Assembly (NCBI GenBank): GCA_000307305.1
Contig: DF158882.1
Coordinates: forward strand, 344,605 to 408,604
DNA: 64,000 nt
From: Enterobacteriaceae bacterium B14
GTDB lineage: Bacteria > Pseudomonadota > Gammaproteobacteria > Enterobacterales > Enterobacteriaceae
Direction of reading: 5' to 3'
Made by a program: the position numbers and the translations under genes. This document shows, one piece after another, positions 19,699 through 30,100 of the stretch. The first letter of the stretch is position 1; each line of letters begins with the position of its first letter. Under the pieces are notes generated by a model. That model was given only the letters and a program-made list of their open reading frames with translations, searched no databases and had not been told where the DNA came from.

Positions 19699-20592
19699 GT
19701 GGAAAACCTGAAAGTAGAGTTAGGAAGCGTATTAGGTGAACCGCTAAGCCGAATGCAGCAGGTTAGTGAACAACCTTATGCCCATCTTTACTCTCTTTAT
19801 AATAAAGCAGGAACTGCACTCCCTATTTTGGCAAAAGCTTATGTATGCCAAGGAATAGCACAGCAGGAGTCTTATAAGCTCTCTCTTTTAGCAAGGGAAG
19901 GGAATATCCGCCTACCTATAGTCTATGGCATCGTCTCCTTTGATCATGGGCTTTATCGGGAAATGTTGTTATTAGAGCGATTACCAGGCATCTCTGTCGA
20001 AGCACCCACGCGTACGCCGGAGCGTTGGGGGGTCTTGATGGATCAGATAATAGAGAGTTTGCTCGCTTGGCGCCGCGTTGATAGCCGGGGCTGTGTCGGT
20101 ATGGTCGATGCCTGCCAGGAAAACCAGTGGGGAAATTGGTATCAACACCGAATTGATGTTTTGTGGGCAGCACTGAATAAAACCGTGGCAGATAAACTCG
20201 ATTATCAGGATAGATGCGTTTTACTTCGTTCGAAACTGTGCATGAATAAACTCTTTGAAGACTTCGATGATAGTGCTGTTTTAGTGCATGGAAACATCAC
20301 GCTAAGAAGTATGTTGAAAGATGCTCGCAGCGATCAGCTTTTATCTATGCTAAACCCTGGCGTCATGTTGTGGGCACCTAGAGAATATGAGTTATTTCGA
20401 TTATGTAGCGAGGGAATGCCAACACAGCTTTTCTTTCGCTACCTCGAAAGAGCACCTGTTTCTGAATCATTCATTGCCCGCCGCTGGTTCTATGTTCTCT
20501 GGGAAGCGGTATCTCGTTATTTGCATACTGGCTCTCTGAATCAGCCTGCATTTAAACGTGCCAGCCAATATTTAGTTCCTTGGTTAGGATAA
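19699..20592 (+). CDS. ycbJ: YcbJ family phosphotransferase-like protein
   Basis: The 297-residue protein aligns with E. coli YcbJ over its whole length, including SVEAPTRTPERW, LLAWRRVDSRGCVG, VHGNITLRSMLKD, LWAPREYELFRL and ARRWFYVLWEAV. The family has an aminoglycoside-phosphotransferase-like (APH) fold. The HGN motif takes the place of the usual HGD, so kinase activity is doubtful. The function is unknown. The start is GTG, with AAAGGA nine bases upstream. It stands alone between kdsB and the inserted NCS2 genes, whereas in E. coli elyC follows directly. Confidence 0.92.
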   Translation: MENLKVELGSVLGEPLSRMQQVSEQPYAHLYSLYNKAGTALPILAKAYVCQGIAQQESYKLSLLAREGNIRLPIVYGIVSFDHGLYREMLLLERLPGISVEAPTRTPERWGVLMDQIIESLLAWRRVDSRGCVGMVDACQENQWGNWYQHRIDVLWAALNKTVADKLDYQDRCVLLRSKLCMNKLFEDFDDSAVLVHGNITLRSMLKDARSDQLLSMLNPGVMLWAPREYELFRLCSEGMPTQLFFRYLERAPVSESFIARRWFYVLWEAVSRYLHTGSLNQPAFKRASQYLVPWLG

Positions 20593-21094
20593 TTGGAACG
20601 GTCAACGTATATTAATTTGTAATGCTAAATCGGTCTCTTATATCGTAATTTCATAAAGAATAATTCTAATTCAAATAGATGATAATTATTCGTATTAAGC
20701 CTTCTGATTTATCTTTCAAATATCACTTTGAGATAAAATGTTTTTTGATTTTGATAAAATAGGGCATTTATCTGATAAGGGAAAGAACATGTTCATAATA
20801 AGCCATATATTTATTTTATTATTCAGATCACAGAAATAAGGCTTTTATACGTCATAAAACTCAATATATGTGATGTATTCCTCATTTAATTATATTCATC
20901 TTCCCTCTACGTTATATCCGGCATTTATTAGCACAGTATATGCATATCTTTAGATTAGAAACGCACGGTAAAAAGAAAAGCAGCAATACCTAAGCTGCTA
21001 GGTAGTACATCAGTGTCCAGGGGAGGGTGAACCTCTCGAATCGTAGCCCGTTCAAGTTTAGGCCTGAATGGAGCCGTAAAGGAGTGATGTCTTC
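20593..21094. other. AT-rich region upstream of the decayed NCS2 gene
   Basis: About 500 bases. The first 380 are very AT-rich, with no credible gene. The last 115 form a leader-like stretch before the remnant. It has a hairpin AGCAGC/GCTGCT (20979-20999) overlapping an alternative TACCTA/TAGGTA (20987-21004), a hairpin GGGAGG/CCTCTC around 21021-21037, and ACATCA (21007-21012) complementary to TGATGT just after the ribosome-binding site (21085-21090). This may be a fossil regulatory leader. Confidence 0.45.
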
Positions 21095-21703
21095 ATGAGT
21101 GATGTAAATTTTAAAAAACGAATCACTGGAAATACGTATCAAGCAATAAAAGAGACAAGAGATGGCATGAATGGAAAATGCTCTCTTGTGAAACCTTTCA
21201 CCTTCAGCTTACAACATGCGTTGGTTATGTATGCTGGGGCTATTGCTGTATTGCCAATGCAATGCCGAGTTGCGTGCATACGTTTATTGGCCATCATGTC
21301 AGTCACTTTTGTAGCCGTACCAGCCATGATTATTACTGGTGATAATTCCCGCATAAATATGGCAAGGATAAGAATCCTGCCTCGGGTTAATGACGGCACC
21401 CGTCATCACAACATCAATAATGATAATACCCATAAATACAATCTTCATATTGTGGCGATCTCTCTGGTGGTCGGCATAACCTCATTGTTTTTTCAAGCGT
21501 GTTTCAAAAAACTACCTAATTATTTAAAGCCGTTACTGCATAGCGGGATCATGCTATCGACAGTTTCTGCGTTAATACTGAATCTTTATTTTAACGGCGA
21601 TACCTCAGAAGAAGATGAGAGCCAAAAAGATAATAAAGGGGTTCTGTCTCTACCCCTAAATCTAAGGAGGGGGAGCGATTGTCCCCCACTAGAACTCAAA
21701 TAG
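21095..21703 (+). pseudogene. Internally deleted remnant of a UacT-like NCS2 nucleobase transporter
   Basis: A 202-codon frame is all that remains of a roughly 450-residue permease. Residues about 35-52 (FSLQHALVMYAGAIAV) equal TM1 of NCS2 proteins. About 40 residues are then missing, and AIMSVTFVAVPAMIITG corresponds to the segment around TM3. A far larger gap leads to RIRILPRV, YNLHIVAISLVVGI and LKPLLHSGIMLSTVSALILNLYFNG, the end of the protein. These stretches resemble E. coli UacT (urate transporter) more than the intact neighbour does. Most of the transport core is gone, including the QN signature, so it cannot transport. It may still be translated, since AAGGAG precedes the ATG. Confidence 0.85.
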
Positions 21704-21707
21704 CAGA

Positions 21708-21827
21708 CTCGCTCTAAAGTTCAGAGTGAGGCCCGGTGAGAGCCGAGTAACTGAGTGGTGATTTGAGGAGAGGGGCCTCAACGCAACAGTTCAGTTACTG
21801 CATTGGCGTAGCAAAGGAGTCTTTGTG
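21708..21827 (+). promoter_or_regulatory. Candidate pseudoknot RNA leader of the NCS2 permease
   Basis: Two long pairings interlock. TGAGGCCC (21727-21734) pairs with GGGCCTCA (21773-21780). AGTAACTGAGT (21746-21756) pairs with GTTCAGTTACT (21789-21799) over 11 positions including two G-U pairs. This order is a pseudoknot. A competing hairpin CTCGCTCT/AGAGTGAG (21708-21730) uses part of the first stem. CAAAG/CTTTG (21812-21825) encloses the ribosome-binding site next to the GTG start. This looks like a switchable leader of unknown class. Confidence 0.55.
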
Positions 21828-23303
21828 AATACAATAAACGAGCAAGTGGAACAAAATGGACCAATAACTCAGTTAGCCCCTCAGGGAGCTCGCCCACAGG
21901 TTGCCCCTGTAGATGAAATTTTGCCACTAGGGCAGATGATCATTTACGGTCTCCAACATGTGTTAGTGATGTATGCGGGGGCCATTGCGGTACCGCTGAT
22001 CATCGGTAAAGCTGTTGGTTTTACGCCAGAGCAAATCATCTTTCTCATTAGTACCGATCTTTTTATCTGTGGTTGTGCCACGATTTTACAATCGATTGGT
22101 ATTCGAAACTGGATTGGTGCGCGTTTGCCTATCGTTCAAGGTTGTACATTTGCTGCACTTATTCCGATGGCGCTCATCGGAAATGAGTTCGGTATTGGGG
22201 GGATCTCTGGTGCCGTTATTATTGCCGGTATATTTACGATTCTTTGTGCTCCTTTTGTCTGTAAGCTTGTACGCTTTTTTCCAAAAGCGGTGATGGGGAC
22301 GATTGTTACTTTGATCGGACTATCCATTTTACCGGTAGCGGGGGGATGGATTGGTGGCGGTGATGTTAATGCCCCGGGTTTTGGTGAAACGGGCTCATTA
22401 TTGATGGCATGTGTTACTTTGCTGATTGTTCTGCTGATTTATACCTTCGGACGAGGAATGTTAAGGAATATTGCTGTCCTACTGGGGATCGTCATTGGAA
22501 CGCTATTCTATTTAGCGATGGGGAAACTCGATCTCGCCCAAGTCGCTGCAACAGATTGGTTAACCTTCCCACGGCCAATGCGTTTTGCTGTGCCAGAATT
22601 TCACTTAATGCCTGCGATGCTGATGTGTATGGTCATGGTCGTTGTCATGGTTGAAACAATGTCATCGATGATGGCGATGGGTGAAATTGTTGATCGACCA
22701 GCGGATCAGGCAACCCTAAAACGCGGCCTATTTGCCTGTGGCGGCGCAACGTTTTTCGGCGGCCTCTTTAATATGTTCCCTTATGCTGCTTTTGCTCAAA
22801 ACGTAGGGCTTGTGAGCATGACGGGGGTTCGTAGCCGGTTTATTGTCGGTGTTGCGGGTTGTATTTTGATTGTGATGGGGCTTTTTCCTAAACTGGCGGC
22901 TCTCGTTGTTGCCGTACCAAAACCTGTTTTAGGTGGGGCGGGTCTTGTTATGTTCGGCATGGTTGCGGTATCGGGAATACGCACATTAGGGCAAGTGAAC
23001 TACAAAGATAATAATAACGCGATGGTAGTTGCTCTCACGTTAGGGGTTGGTATGTTGCCTGTTTTAGTTCCTCAACTCTTTCAACAACTGCCATCTGCTG
23101 CGGGTATGTTTCTGCACAGTGGTATCACTATTGGTACAGCGGTCGCTATTTTGGCTAATCTGATGTTGAACGGCCGTAATAACGAAATGAAAATCCCAGG
23201 CTGTGCTGAATGTGAAGTAATAGAAGAGGGGCTAAAAAATAGTGAGGCCTCGGCATCAGCTAAAGATTTTTTAAATCAAACAAGTAAACAAGGAAAAATA
23301 TAA
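21825..23303 (+). CDS. NCS2 family nucleobase:cation symporter (xanthine/urate type)
   Basis: This 492-residue inner-membrane permease of the nucleobase-ascorbate transporter family has about 14 membrane segments. Key motifs are LQHVLVMYAGAIAVP in TM1, VETMSSMMAMGEI around TM8, and the NAT signature QNVGLVSMTGVRSR with the QN pair. The C-terminal LHSGITIGTAVAILANLMLNG is also typical. The family members XanQ and UacT move xanthine or urate with protons. The substrate here is inferred, and the Mo-hydroxylase 4 kb away supports purines. The start is GTG, preceded by AAAGGAG and a structured leader. It is inserted, relative to E. coli, between ycbJ and elyC. Confidence 0.92.
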   Translation: MNTINEQVEQNGPITQLAPQGARPQVAPVDEILPLGQMIIYGLQHVLVMYAGAIAVPLIIGKAVGFTPEQIIFLISTDLFICGCATILQSIGIRNWIGARLPIVQGCTFAALIPMALIGNEFGIGGISGAVIIAGIFTILCAPFVCKLVRFFPKAVMGTIVTLIGLSILPVAGGWIGGGDVNAPGFGETGSLLMACVTLLIVLLIYTFGRGMLRNIAVLLGIVIGTLFYLAMGKLDLAQVAATDWLTFPRPMRFAVPEFHLMPAMLMCMVMVVVMVETMSSMMAMGEIVDRPADQATLKRGLFACGGATFFGGLFNMFPYAAFAQNVGLVSMTGVRSRFIVGVAGCILIVMGLFPKLAALVVAVPKPVLGGAGLVMFGMVAVSGIRTLGQVNYKDNNNAMVVALTLGVGMLPVLVPQLFQQLPSAAGMFLHSGITIGTAVAILANLMLNGRNNEMKIPGCAECEVIEEGLKNSEASASAKDFLNQTSKQGKI

Positions 23304-23339
23304 CTGAAGGGATATCTAACTTCGTTATAGTATTTATTG

Positions 23340-23368
23340 GAAAGAGGCTATACAGCCTCTTTCTTTAT
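23340..23368 (+). terminator. Intrinsic terminator after the NCS2 permease
   Basis: The perfect 10-bp stem GAAAGAGGCT (23340-23349) and AGCCTCTTTC (23354-23363), with loop ATAC, is followed by a T-rich stretch. elyC ends about 25 bases further on the opposite strand. Confidence 0.82.
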
Positions 23369-23386
23369 AACGCTTTTTCGGGCTGT

Positions 23387-24178
23387 TTAATCATCAGTAT
23401 CCTGCGCAGTTGCACCATTTCCCACGCCTTTAATATCTAAGAACCAAGACCCCAAGGTTTCATACCAAAAACGTTCACTGTGTTGCAGGTATATTGGGGA
23501 TGGAAAGGCTTTCTCCCACGTATTTAGTGGGGAGTCTATCGCTAGCTGATTTGCAGGTGCTGGAATCGGGGCCAAACCTTGGCTTTGGAATATCCGCATT
23601 GCTCTGGGAAGATGGTTAGCGGATGTCACCAATAAAATAGGCTTTTGCTCGGCTAATTTTTTCACAGCAAACGCTTCGGCCTCGGTATCTTTTGGGGTAT
23701 CCAAAATGATAATGTCTTGCTCAGGAACCCCGAGACTGATGGCAACCAATGATGCTGTTTTAGCGCTGCTAACAGGGTTAGTGGCAGCGGCAGCGCCTGT
23801 AAAGATCAACTTACTCCCCGGATGTTTAAGATAGAGCCTAATACCTTCCGTAACGCGAGGAAGGCTGTTGTTCAGCAAATTAGAACTGGGCGCCCACGTT
23901 GGGTTATAGGTATATCCCCCTCCAAGAACCACAATATAGCGAAATTCATCGGCACCATTGTAGGTTGCATACTGCTGTTCTAGAGGTTTAAGAAGCCGGT
24001 CTGCAACAGGTTGCAAACTCAGTAATACGAGGACAAACCAAGAAAAGGACATCAATGTTTTACCGCTGCGTTGCCAGCGGGTAAACCAAATCAACACCAG
24101 TGAAATACCCATCAATAAGAGCAGTAGAGGCAGTGGTAGCAGGAAGCCACCGACAATTTTCTTTAAAACAAAAAGCAT
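23387..24178 (-). CDS. elyC: Envelope biogenesis factor ElyC (DUF218)
   Basis: ElyC (YcbC) is an inner-membrane protein needed for peptidoglycan and envelope integrity at low temperature. The 263-residue protein has two N-terminal membrane spans (about residues 10-30 and 40-58) and a DUF218 domain with VVLGGGYTYNP, RVTEGIRLY, LIFTGAAA, DTEAEA and LLVTSANHLPRAM. A TTG three bases upstream is in frame, but the ATG at 24178 matches E. coli. It is divergent from cmoM, as in E. coli. Confidence 0.94.
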   Translation of the reverse strand: MLFVLKKIVGGFLLPLPLLLLLMGISLVLIWFTRWQRSGKTLMSFSWFVLVLLSLQPVADRLLKPLEQQYATYNGADEFRYIVVLGGGYTYNPTWAPSSNLLNNSLPRVTEGIRLYLKHPGSKLIFTGAAAATNPVSSAKTASLVAISLGVPEQDIIILDTPKDTEAEAFAVKKLAEQKPILLVTSANHLPRAMRIFQSQGLAPIPAPANQLAIDSPLNTWEKAFPSPIYLQHSERFWYETLGSWFLDIKGVGNGATAQDTDD

Positions 24179-24352
24179 CAAAATGTCCCTTTATTAATCG
24201 AAAAAACGACATGTGCGTGCAATTACATACCGATAGGATTTATTCTATGATGATCTGTGACAAAATAGCAGGTCCAGCACCACTTTCTTCGAGCACAAGT
24301 TGAGTATAACGAGTTGAGAAAATTAGACGTAGGTGTTCTTCATAGAGGCAGT

Positions 24353-25144
24353 TTGGTAAAGCAGGGGCGCAATTTTGATGGTATTGCGGAAAAGTTCTCC
24401 CGCAATATTTATGGGACAACAAAGGGCGACATCCGACAAGCAATTCTATGGCAGGATATGACAGAGCTTCTTTCTCGGCTCCCTCAACGGCCTTTAAGGG
24501 TGCTGGATGCGGGCGGCGGTGAAGGGCAAATGGCGTGCCAACTCGCCGCAATGGGGCATCAGATTATTCTGTGTGATATCTCGGCAGAGATGCTTGATCG
24601 AGCGAAAGCCGCAGCAGATGTAAAAGGTGTCACCCAGAATATTCAGTTTGTGCAAAGTGCGGCGCAAGAGATCGAACAGCATTTGGAACAGCAGGTCGAT
24701 CTGGTATTGTTTCACGCTGTATTAGAGTGGATAGCTGATCCTAAACCTGCATTAGAGGCATTGAACCGGTGTTTAACCCCCGGAGGGATGCTGTCACTGA
24801 TGTTCTACAACTATCACGGTCTACTGTTGCGCAATGTCGTTGTTGGAAACATTGGCTATGTGAAAGCAGGTATGCCAAAGCGTAAAAAACGCACCCTATC
24901 ACCAGATTATCCTCTGGAGCCCAATCAGGTTTATCACTGGCTGGAAACGATGGGAATGTCTATCTTAGGTAAGACAGGCGTTAGAGTCTTTCATGACTAT
25001 CTACAAAATAAGCAGCAACAGAAACAGGATTTTGCTGAATTGCTAGCGATTGAACAGCGCTATTGTCGGCAAGAGCCTTTCGTAAGTTTGGGGCGCTACA
25101 TCCATGTTACGGCGCAAAAGCCAAGCCAGAAGGACGGACTATGA
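24353..25144 (+). CDS. cmoM: tRNA 5-carboxymethoxyuridine methyltransferase CmoM (SmtA)
   Basis: CmoM uses SAM to methylate cmo5U34 in tRNA. The 263-residue protein has the class I methyltransferase motif [15 protein letters not shown], motif [15 protein letters not shown], and [12 protein letters not shown]. coli SmtA begins with the equivalent of [23 protein letters not shown]. No ATG is available, and the TTG at 24353, with AGAGG four bases upstream, fits best; a TTG 39 bases earlier is possible. Its stop overlaps the mukF start (ATGA), so it heads the cmoM-mukFEB operon. Confidence 0.92.
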   Translation: MVKQGRNFDGIAEKFSRNIYGTTKGDIRQAILWQDMTELLSRLPQRPLRVLDAGGGEGQMACQLAAMGHQIILCDISAEMLDRAKAAADVKGVTQNIQFVQSAAQEIEQHLEQQVDLVLFHAVLEWIADPKPALEALNRCLTPGGMLSLMFYNYHGLLLRNVVVGNIGYVKAGMPKRKKRTLSPDYPLEPNQVYHWLETMGMSILGKTGVRVFHDYLQNKQQQKQDFAELLAIEQRYCRQEPFVSLGRYIHVTAQKPSQKDGL

Positions 25145-26463
25145 GTGATTTTACCCAGACAGTTCCAGAACTGGTTGCCTGGGCTAGAAAGAATGATTTC
25201 TCGATCTCGTTACCGACGGATCGATTGGCATTTATTTTGGCTATTGCGACGCTAAACGGCGAACGCCTTGATGGCGAGATGAGCGAAGGCGAACTAGTAG
25301 ACGCTTTTCGGCTGGTAAGTAAAGGGTTTGAACAAACAAACGAAACGATCAATGTTCGTTCAAATAACGCGATCAACGATTTGGTTCGTCAGCGCTTACT
25401 CAACCGATTTACCAGCGAAATAACAGACGGTAACTCGATTTATCGTCTTACTCCTCTTGGGATCGGCATTACGGATTACTATATCCGTCAACGGGAATTC
25501 TCAACGCTCCGCCTTTCTATGCAGTTATCTATTGTGGCGCAAGAGTTAAACCGTGCCGCTGAAGCTGCGGAAGAAGGGGGGGATGATTTACACTGGCATC
25601 GTAGTGTTTTCGCACCATTAAAATATTCCGTCGCTGAAATTTTTGACAGCATTGATATGACTCAGCGGATCATGGATGAGCAGCAAAAAGGCGTAAAAGA
25701 GAGCATTGCAGAATTGCTCAATCAAGATTGGCGGGCAGCGATATCGAGCTGTGAAGGGCTGCTTTCTGAAACCTCTGGCACATTGCGTGAGTTACAAGAT
25801 ACGTTAGAAGCCGCCGGTGACAAATTACAGGCGAATCTACTGCGTATTCAGGCCGCAACCATTGGTGAGAACGAACTGACTTTTGTCGACAATTTGGTGC
25901 TCGATCTGCAAAATAAGTTGGATCGGATTATTAGTTGGGGCCAGCAGGCCATCGACCTCTGGATTGGCTACGATCGCCACGTACATAAATTTATCCGTAC
26001 GGCTATCGATATGGATAAAAACAGAGTATTTGGTCAACGTTTACGCTTGTCGGTACAGAATTATTTCGATAATCCTTGGGCGCTGACATTCGCTAACGCG
26101 GACAGATTACTGGACATGCGAGACGAAGAGCTTGCATTGCGCAGTGACGAAGTGACAGGGGAGTTACCTCCTGATTTAGAATATGAAGAGTTTAGTGAGA
26201 TCAATGAACAGCTGGCAGAGATTATCGGTGAAGCTCTTCAAGCATACCGAGAAAACAAAACGCCGCTCGATTTAGGCGGTGTTATCCGCGATTACCTCAC
26301 AAAATACCCGCGTTCTCGTCACTTCGACGTTGCACGTATCATAGTCGACCAAGCCGTGCGCTTAGGTGTGGCTGAAGCTGATTTCTCCGGACTGCCAGCA
26401 GAGTGGCAGCCGATAAATAGTTACGGAGCCAAGGTTCAGGCCCATGTCATTGACCAATACTGA
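25141..26463 (+). CDS. mukF: Chromosome partition kleisin MukF
   Basis: MukF is the kleisin subunit of the MukBEF condensin. It bridges two MukB heads and carries MukE dimers. The 440-residue protein aligns with E. coli MukF from [25 protein letters not shown] onward, with an N-terminal winged-helix dimerisation domain, a helical middle and a C-terminal winged helix. A GTG further upstream would give a longer frame but lies within cmoM, so the ATG at 25141 is chosen. It overlaps mukE by 20 bases. Confidence 0.97.
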   Translation: MSDFTQTVPELVAWARKNDFSISLPTDRLAFILAIATLNGERLDGEMSEGELVDAFRLVSKGFEQTNETINVRSNNAINDLVRQRLLNRFTSEITDGNSIYRLTPLGIGITDYYIRQREFSTLRLSMQLSIVAQELNRAAEAAEEGGDDLHWHRSVFAPLKYSVAEIFDSIDMTQRIMDEQQKGVKESIAELLNQDWRAAISSCEGLLSETSGTLRELQDTLEAAGDKLQANLLRIQAATIGENELTFVDNLVLDLQNKLDRIISWGQQAIDLWIGYDRHVHKFIRTAIDMDKNRVFGQRLRLSVQNYFDNPWALTFANADRLLDMRDEELALRSDEVTGELPPDLEYEEFSEINEQLAEIIGEALQAYRENKTPLDLGGVIRDYLTKYPRSRHFDVARIIVDQAVRLGVAEADFSGLPAEWQPINSYGAKVQAHVIDQY

Positions 26464-27172
26464 GCAATTTATGCCAGCTAAGCTGGCTCAGGCGATAGCC
26501 AATCCTCTGTTCCCTGCGTTGGACAGCTTTTTGCGTTCTGGGCGTCATATCGGTATCGAAGATATTGATAATCACGCCTATCTGATGGATTTCCAAGACG
26601 AATTGGAACACTTCTATCATCGCTATAACGTTGAGCTGATCCGCGCGCCAGAAGGCTTCTTCTATCTACGTCCTCGTTCAACAACCTTGATACCGCGCTC
26701 TGTGTTATCTGAGCTAGACATGATGGTTGGTAAAATCCTCTGTTATCTCTACCTTAGTCCCGAACGGTTGGCGCATGAGGGGATCTTCACACAGCAGGAT
26801 TTGTATGACGAACTGATGTCGCTGGCCGATGAAAATAAACTATTAAAATTGGTGAATCAGCGCTCAACGGGGTCGGATCTCGACCGTCAAAAACTGCATG
26901 AAAAAATGAGAACTTCTCTGAATAGATTACGTCGTTTAGGGATGGTGTTCTTTTTGGGTAATGACAGCAGCAAATTTCGTATCACTGAAGCCGTATTTCG
27001 CTTTGGTGCAGACGTTCGCAGCGGTGACGATCCGCAAGAAGCACAGCTACGCATGATTCGTGATGGCGAGGCTATGCCGATAGAGAATAGCCTCTCACTA
27101 TCTGATGAATCCGATGAGAACGGGCAAGAAAGCTCTAATACGGCAGACAGCGCAGAGGATGAACAGGAATGA
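26444..27172 (+). CDS. mukE: Chromosome partition protein MukE
   Basis: MukE is a tandem winged-helix (KITE) protein that binds MukF and DNA. It has 242 residues against 234 in E. coli. The core is nearly identical ([72 protein letters not shown]), and the acidic C-terminal tail ([12 protein letters not shown]) is slightly longer. The start lies inside the mukF end, and the stop overlaps the mukB start, so the operon is tightly coupled. Confidence 0.97.
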   Translation: MSLTNTEQFMPAKLAQAIANPLFPALDSFLRSGRHIGIEDIDNHAYLMDFQDELEHFYHRYNVELIRAPEGFFYLRPRSTTLIPRSVLSELDMMVGKILCYLYLSPERLAHEGIFTQQDLYDELMSLADENKLLKLVNQRSTGSDLDRQKLHEKMRTSLNRLRRLGMVFFLGNDSSKFRITEAVFRFGADVRSGDDPQEAQLRMIRDGEAMPIENSLSLSDESDENGQESSNTADSAEDEQE

Positions 27173-30100
27173 TTGAACGGGGTAAGTTTCGTTCGTTAAC
27201 GCTGGTTAACTGGAATGGTTTTTTTGCACGAACCTTTGATCTAGATGAACTGGTCACTACGCTGTCTGGTGGTAACGGTGCGGGTAAATCGACAACGATG
27301 GCGGCCTTCGTCACGGCGTTGATTCCTGACCTTACACTGCTTCACTTTCGTAACACGACGGAAGCAGGGGCGACCAGTGGATCTCGCGATAAAGGGTTGT
27401 ACGGTAAGCTAAAAGCCGGTGTCTGTTATGCCACGCTGGATGTAGTTAACTCTCGTCATCAGCGGGTGCTGGTGGGCGTGCGCCTGCAACAAGTCGCAGG
27501 GCGAGACCGTAAAGTGGATATCAAACCCTTTACGATTCAGGGATTACCTAGCAATCGTCTGCCGACGGAAATCCTTACTGAGCGCGTTGGAGAACGTCAG
27601 GCGAGAGTCCTGCCACTCAACGAACTGAAAGATCAAATGGAGGCGATTGAAGGCGTTCAGTTCAAGCAGTTCAACTCAATCACCGATTATCACTCTTTGA
27701 TGTTTGATTTAGGTGTAATCCCTAAACGATTACGCTCATCAGCTGATCGCAGCAAGTTTTATCGCTTGATTGAGGCATCGCTATACGGCGGTATTTCTAG
27801 TGCGATTACCCGCTCGCTACGTGATTACTTACTGCCGGAAAACAGCGGCGTTCGTAAGGCTTTCCAAGATATGGAAGCAGCTCTGCGTGAAAACCGAATG
27901 ACGTTAGAAGCCATTCGTGTGACGCAATCGGATCGCGATCTCTTCAAGCATTTGATCAGTGAAGCAACCTCTTACGTTGCTTCCGACTATATGCGCCACG
28001 CTAATGAGCGCCGCATTCACTTAGATGAAGCCTTGGTTTTCCGTCGTGATCTCTTTGGTAGCCGTAAACAGCTAAACCATGAACAGCTTCGCCATATTGA
28101 CATGGCGCGCGAGCTCTCAGAGCAAACAGAAGCTGAATCCGATTTAGAGACGGATTATCAGGGCGCAAGTGATCACCTGAATCTCGTGCAAACAGCGCTG
28201 CGCCAGCAAGAGAAGATCGAGCGCTATCAGAGCGATCTGGACGAGCTAACGTATCGTCTAGAAGAGCAAAGCGAAGTGGTGGCTGAATCTAGTGAGCAGC
28301 AGGCTGAGTTTGAGGCGAAATCTGAAGCGGCAGAGCAAGAAGTTGATGAGCTAAAAAGCCAGCTAGCAGATTACCAACAGGCATTGGATGTGCAGCAAAC
28401 GCGTGCTATCCAGTATCAGCAAGCGTTACAGGCGTTAGAGCGCGCACGTTCCGTATGCCAGATCCCTGACCTGACCAGCGAGAATGTGGGCGAATGGCTA
28501 GAAACATTCAGCGCCCGTGAGCAAGAAGCGACAGAAGCTTTATTGCTACTAGAACAAAAAATGAGTGTGGCAGATGCCGCCCATAGTCAGTTTGAACAAG
28601 CCTACCAATTAGTCTGCAAGGTGGCGGGGCAAGTGAGCCGTAGTGAGGCGTGGCAAACTGCACGCGATCTATTACGTGATTGGTCATCTCAGCGCCATCA
28701 GGCAGACCGCGTTGAGCCGCTACGTATTCGTATGGCGGAACTAGAGCAACGTTTGAAAGAGCAATCTGATGCAGAGCGCTTGTTACAAGAATTTTGTAAG
28801 CGAGTCGGCCAGCAATATACGCCTGAAGAGCTGGACGTTGCTCAACAAGAGATGGAGCAGCGTTTAGGTGAACTTTCGCTCTCTGTTTCGGATGCCGGTG
28901 AACAGCGCATGATGCTGCGCCAAGAGTTGGAGCAGACACAAACCAAGGTGCGCGAGCTTTCGCAACAAGCCCCTGTTTGGCTAGCCGCTCAGGAATCCTT
29001 GAGCCAGCTTAGCGAGCAGTGTGGTGAAGGGTTGGAAGATAGCCGCCAGGTGACAGAGCAGATGCAGCAACTGCTTGAGCGTGAGCGTGAGAGTACCGTT
29101 GAACGTGACGAACTGGCAGCACGTAAGCGGGCAGTTGATGCCCAAATCGAGCGTTTAAGCCAGCCTAGTGGTGCGGAAGATGGGCGATTAGTCGCTTTAG
29201 CTGAACGTTTTGGCGGTGTTTTGTTGTCTGAAATTTATGACGACGTCTCTTTTGAGGATGCCCCTTACTTCTCCGCACTCTATGGCCCATCGCGCCACGG
29301 TATTGTGGTGCCAGATCTATCTCTGGTGCGCGAGCAACTAAGTGGTTTAGAGGATTGCCCTGAAGATCTCTATCTTATTGAAGGCGACCCGCAATCTTTC
29401 GATGACAGCGTGTTTGCGGCAGAAGAGCTAGAAAAAGCGGTTGTGGTGAAAGTGGCAGATCGCCAATGGCGTTACTCCCGCTTCCCTGAAGTGCCTTTGT
29501 TTGGCCGCGCAGCTCGGGAAAATCGTTTAGAAGTGCTACACGCTGAGCGTGAAGAGTTGTCCGAGCGTTATGCGACAGTCTCTTTCGATGTACAGAAAAT
29601 CCAGCGATTGCATCAGGCGTTTAGCCGTTTTGTAGGTAGCCATTTAGGCGTTGCTTTTGATAGTGACCCAGAAGCTGAGATCCGCCGTCTGAATACGCGC
29701 CGTAGTGAAATTGAGCGCGAGCTCAGCAATCATGAAAATCAAAATGCACAACAAAAGCAGCAGTATGAGCAGGCAAAAGAGGGTGTCTCTTTCCTCAATC
29801 GCTTGCTACCACTTACGCATCTGTTGATGGATGATATGCTGCAGGATCGGTCAGAAGAGATCCGCGAAGAGCTAGACGAAGCGCAAGACGCTGCACGCTT
29901 CCTACAACAGCACGGTATTAGTCTGAATAAGCTCGAGCCGCTACTCTCTGTCTTACAGAGTGACCCTGAGCAGCATGAGCAATTAAAAGTAGATTATGAG
30001 CATGCAGTGAGTGCTCAGCGCCTTAGCAAGCAGCAGGCGTTTGCATTGACGGAAGTCGCCCAGCGTAGTGCTCACTTCAGCTATAGCGATTCTGCGGGAA

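Noticed and set aside
20788-20839. 16-codon frame near the middle of the AT-rich ycbJ-NCS2 gap
   Set aside because: Too short and hydrophobic by composition alone; nothing supports translation beyond a purine-rich stretch.
24314-24352. Extra 13 codons at the start of cmoM
   Set aside because: The family begins at about 24353. The added residues have no counterpart and the upstream TTG has no ribosome-binding site.
28508-28939. Long open frame antisense to mukB
   Set aside because: It is a shadow of the highly biased codons of a coiled-coil gene. It has no family resemblance, no ribosome-binding site, and mukB is certain.
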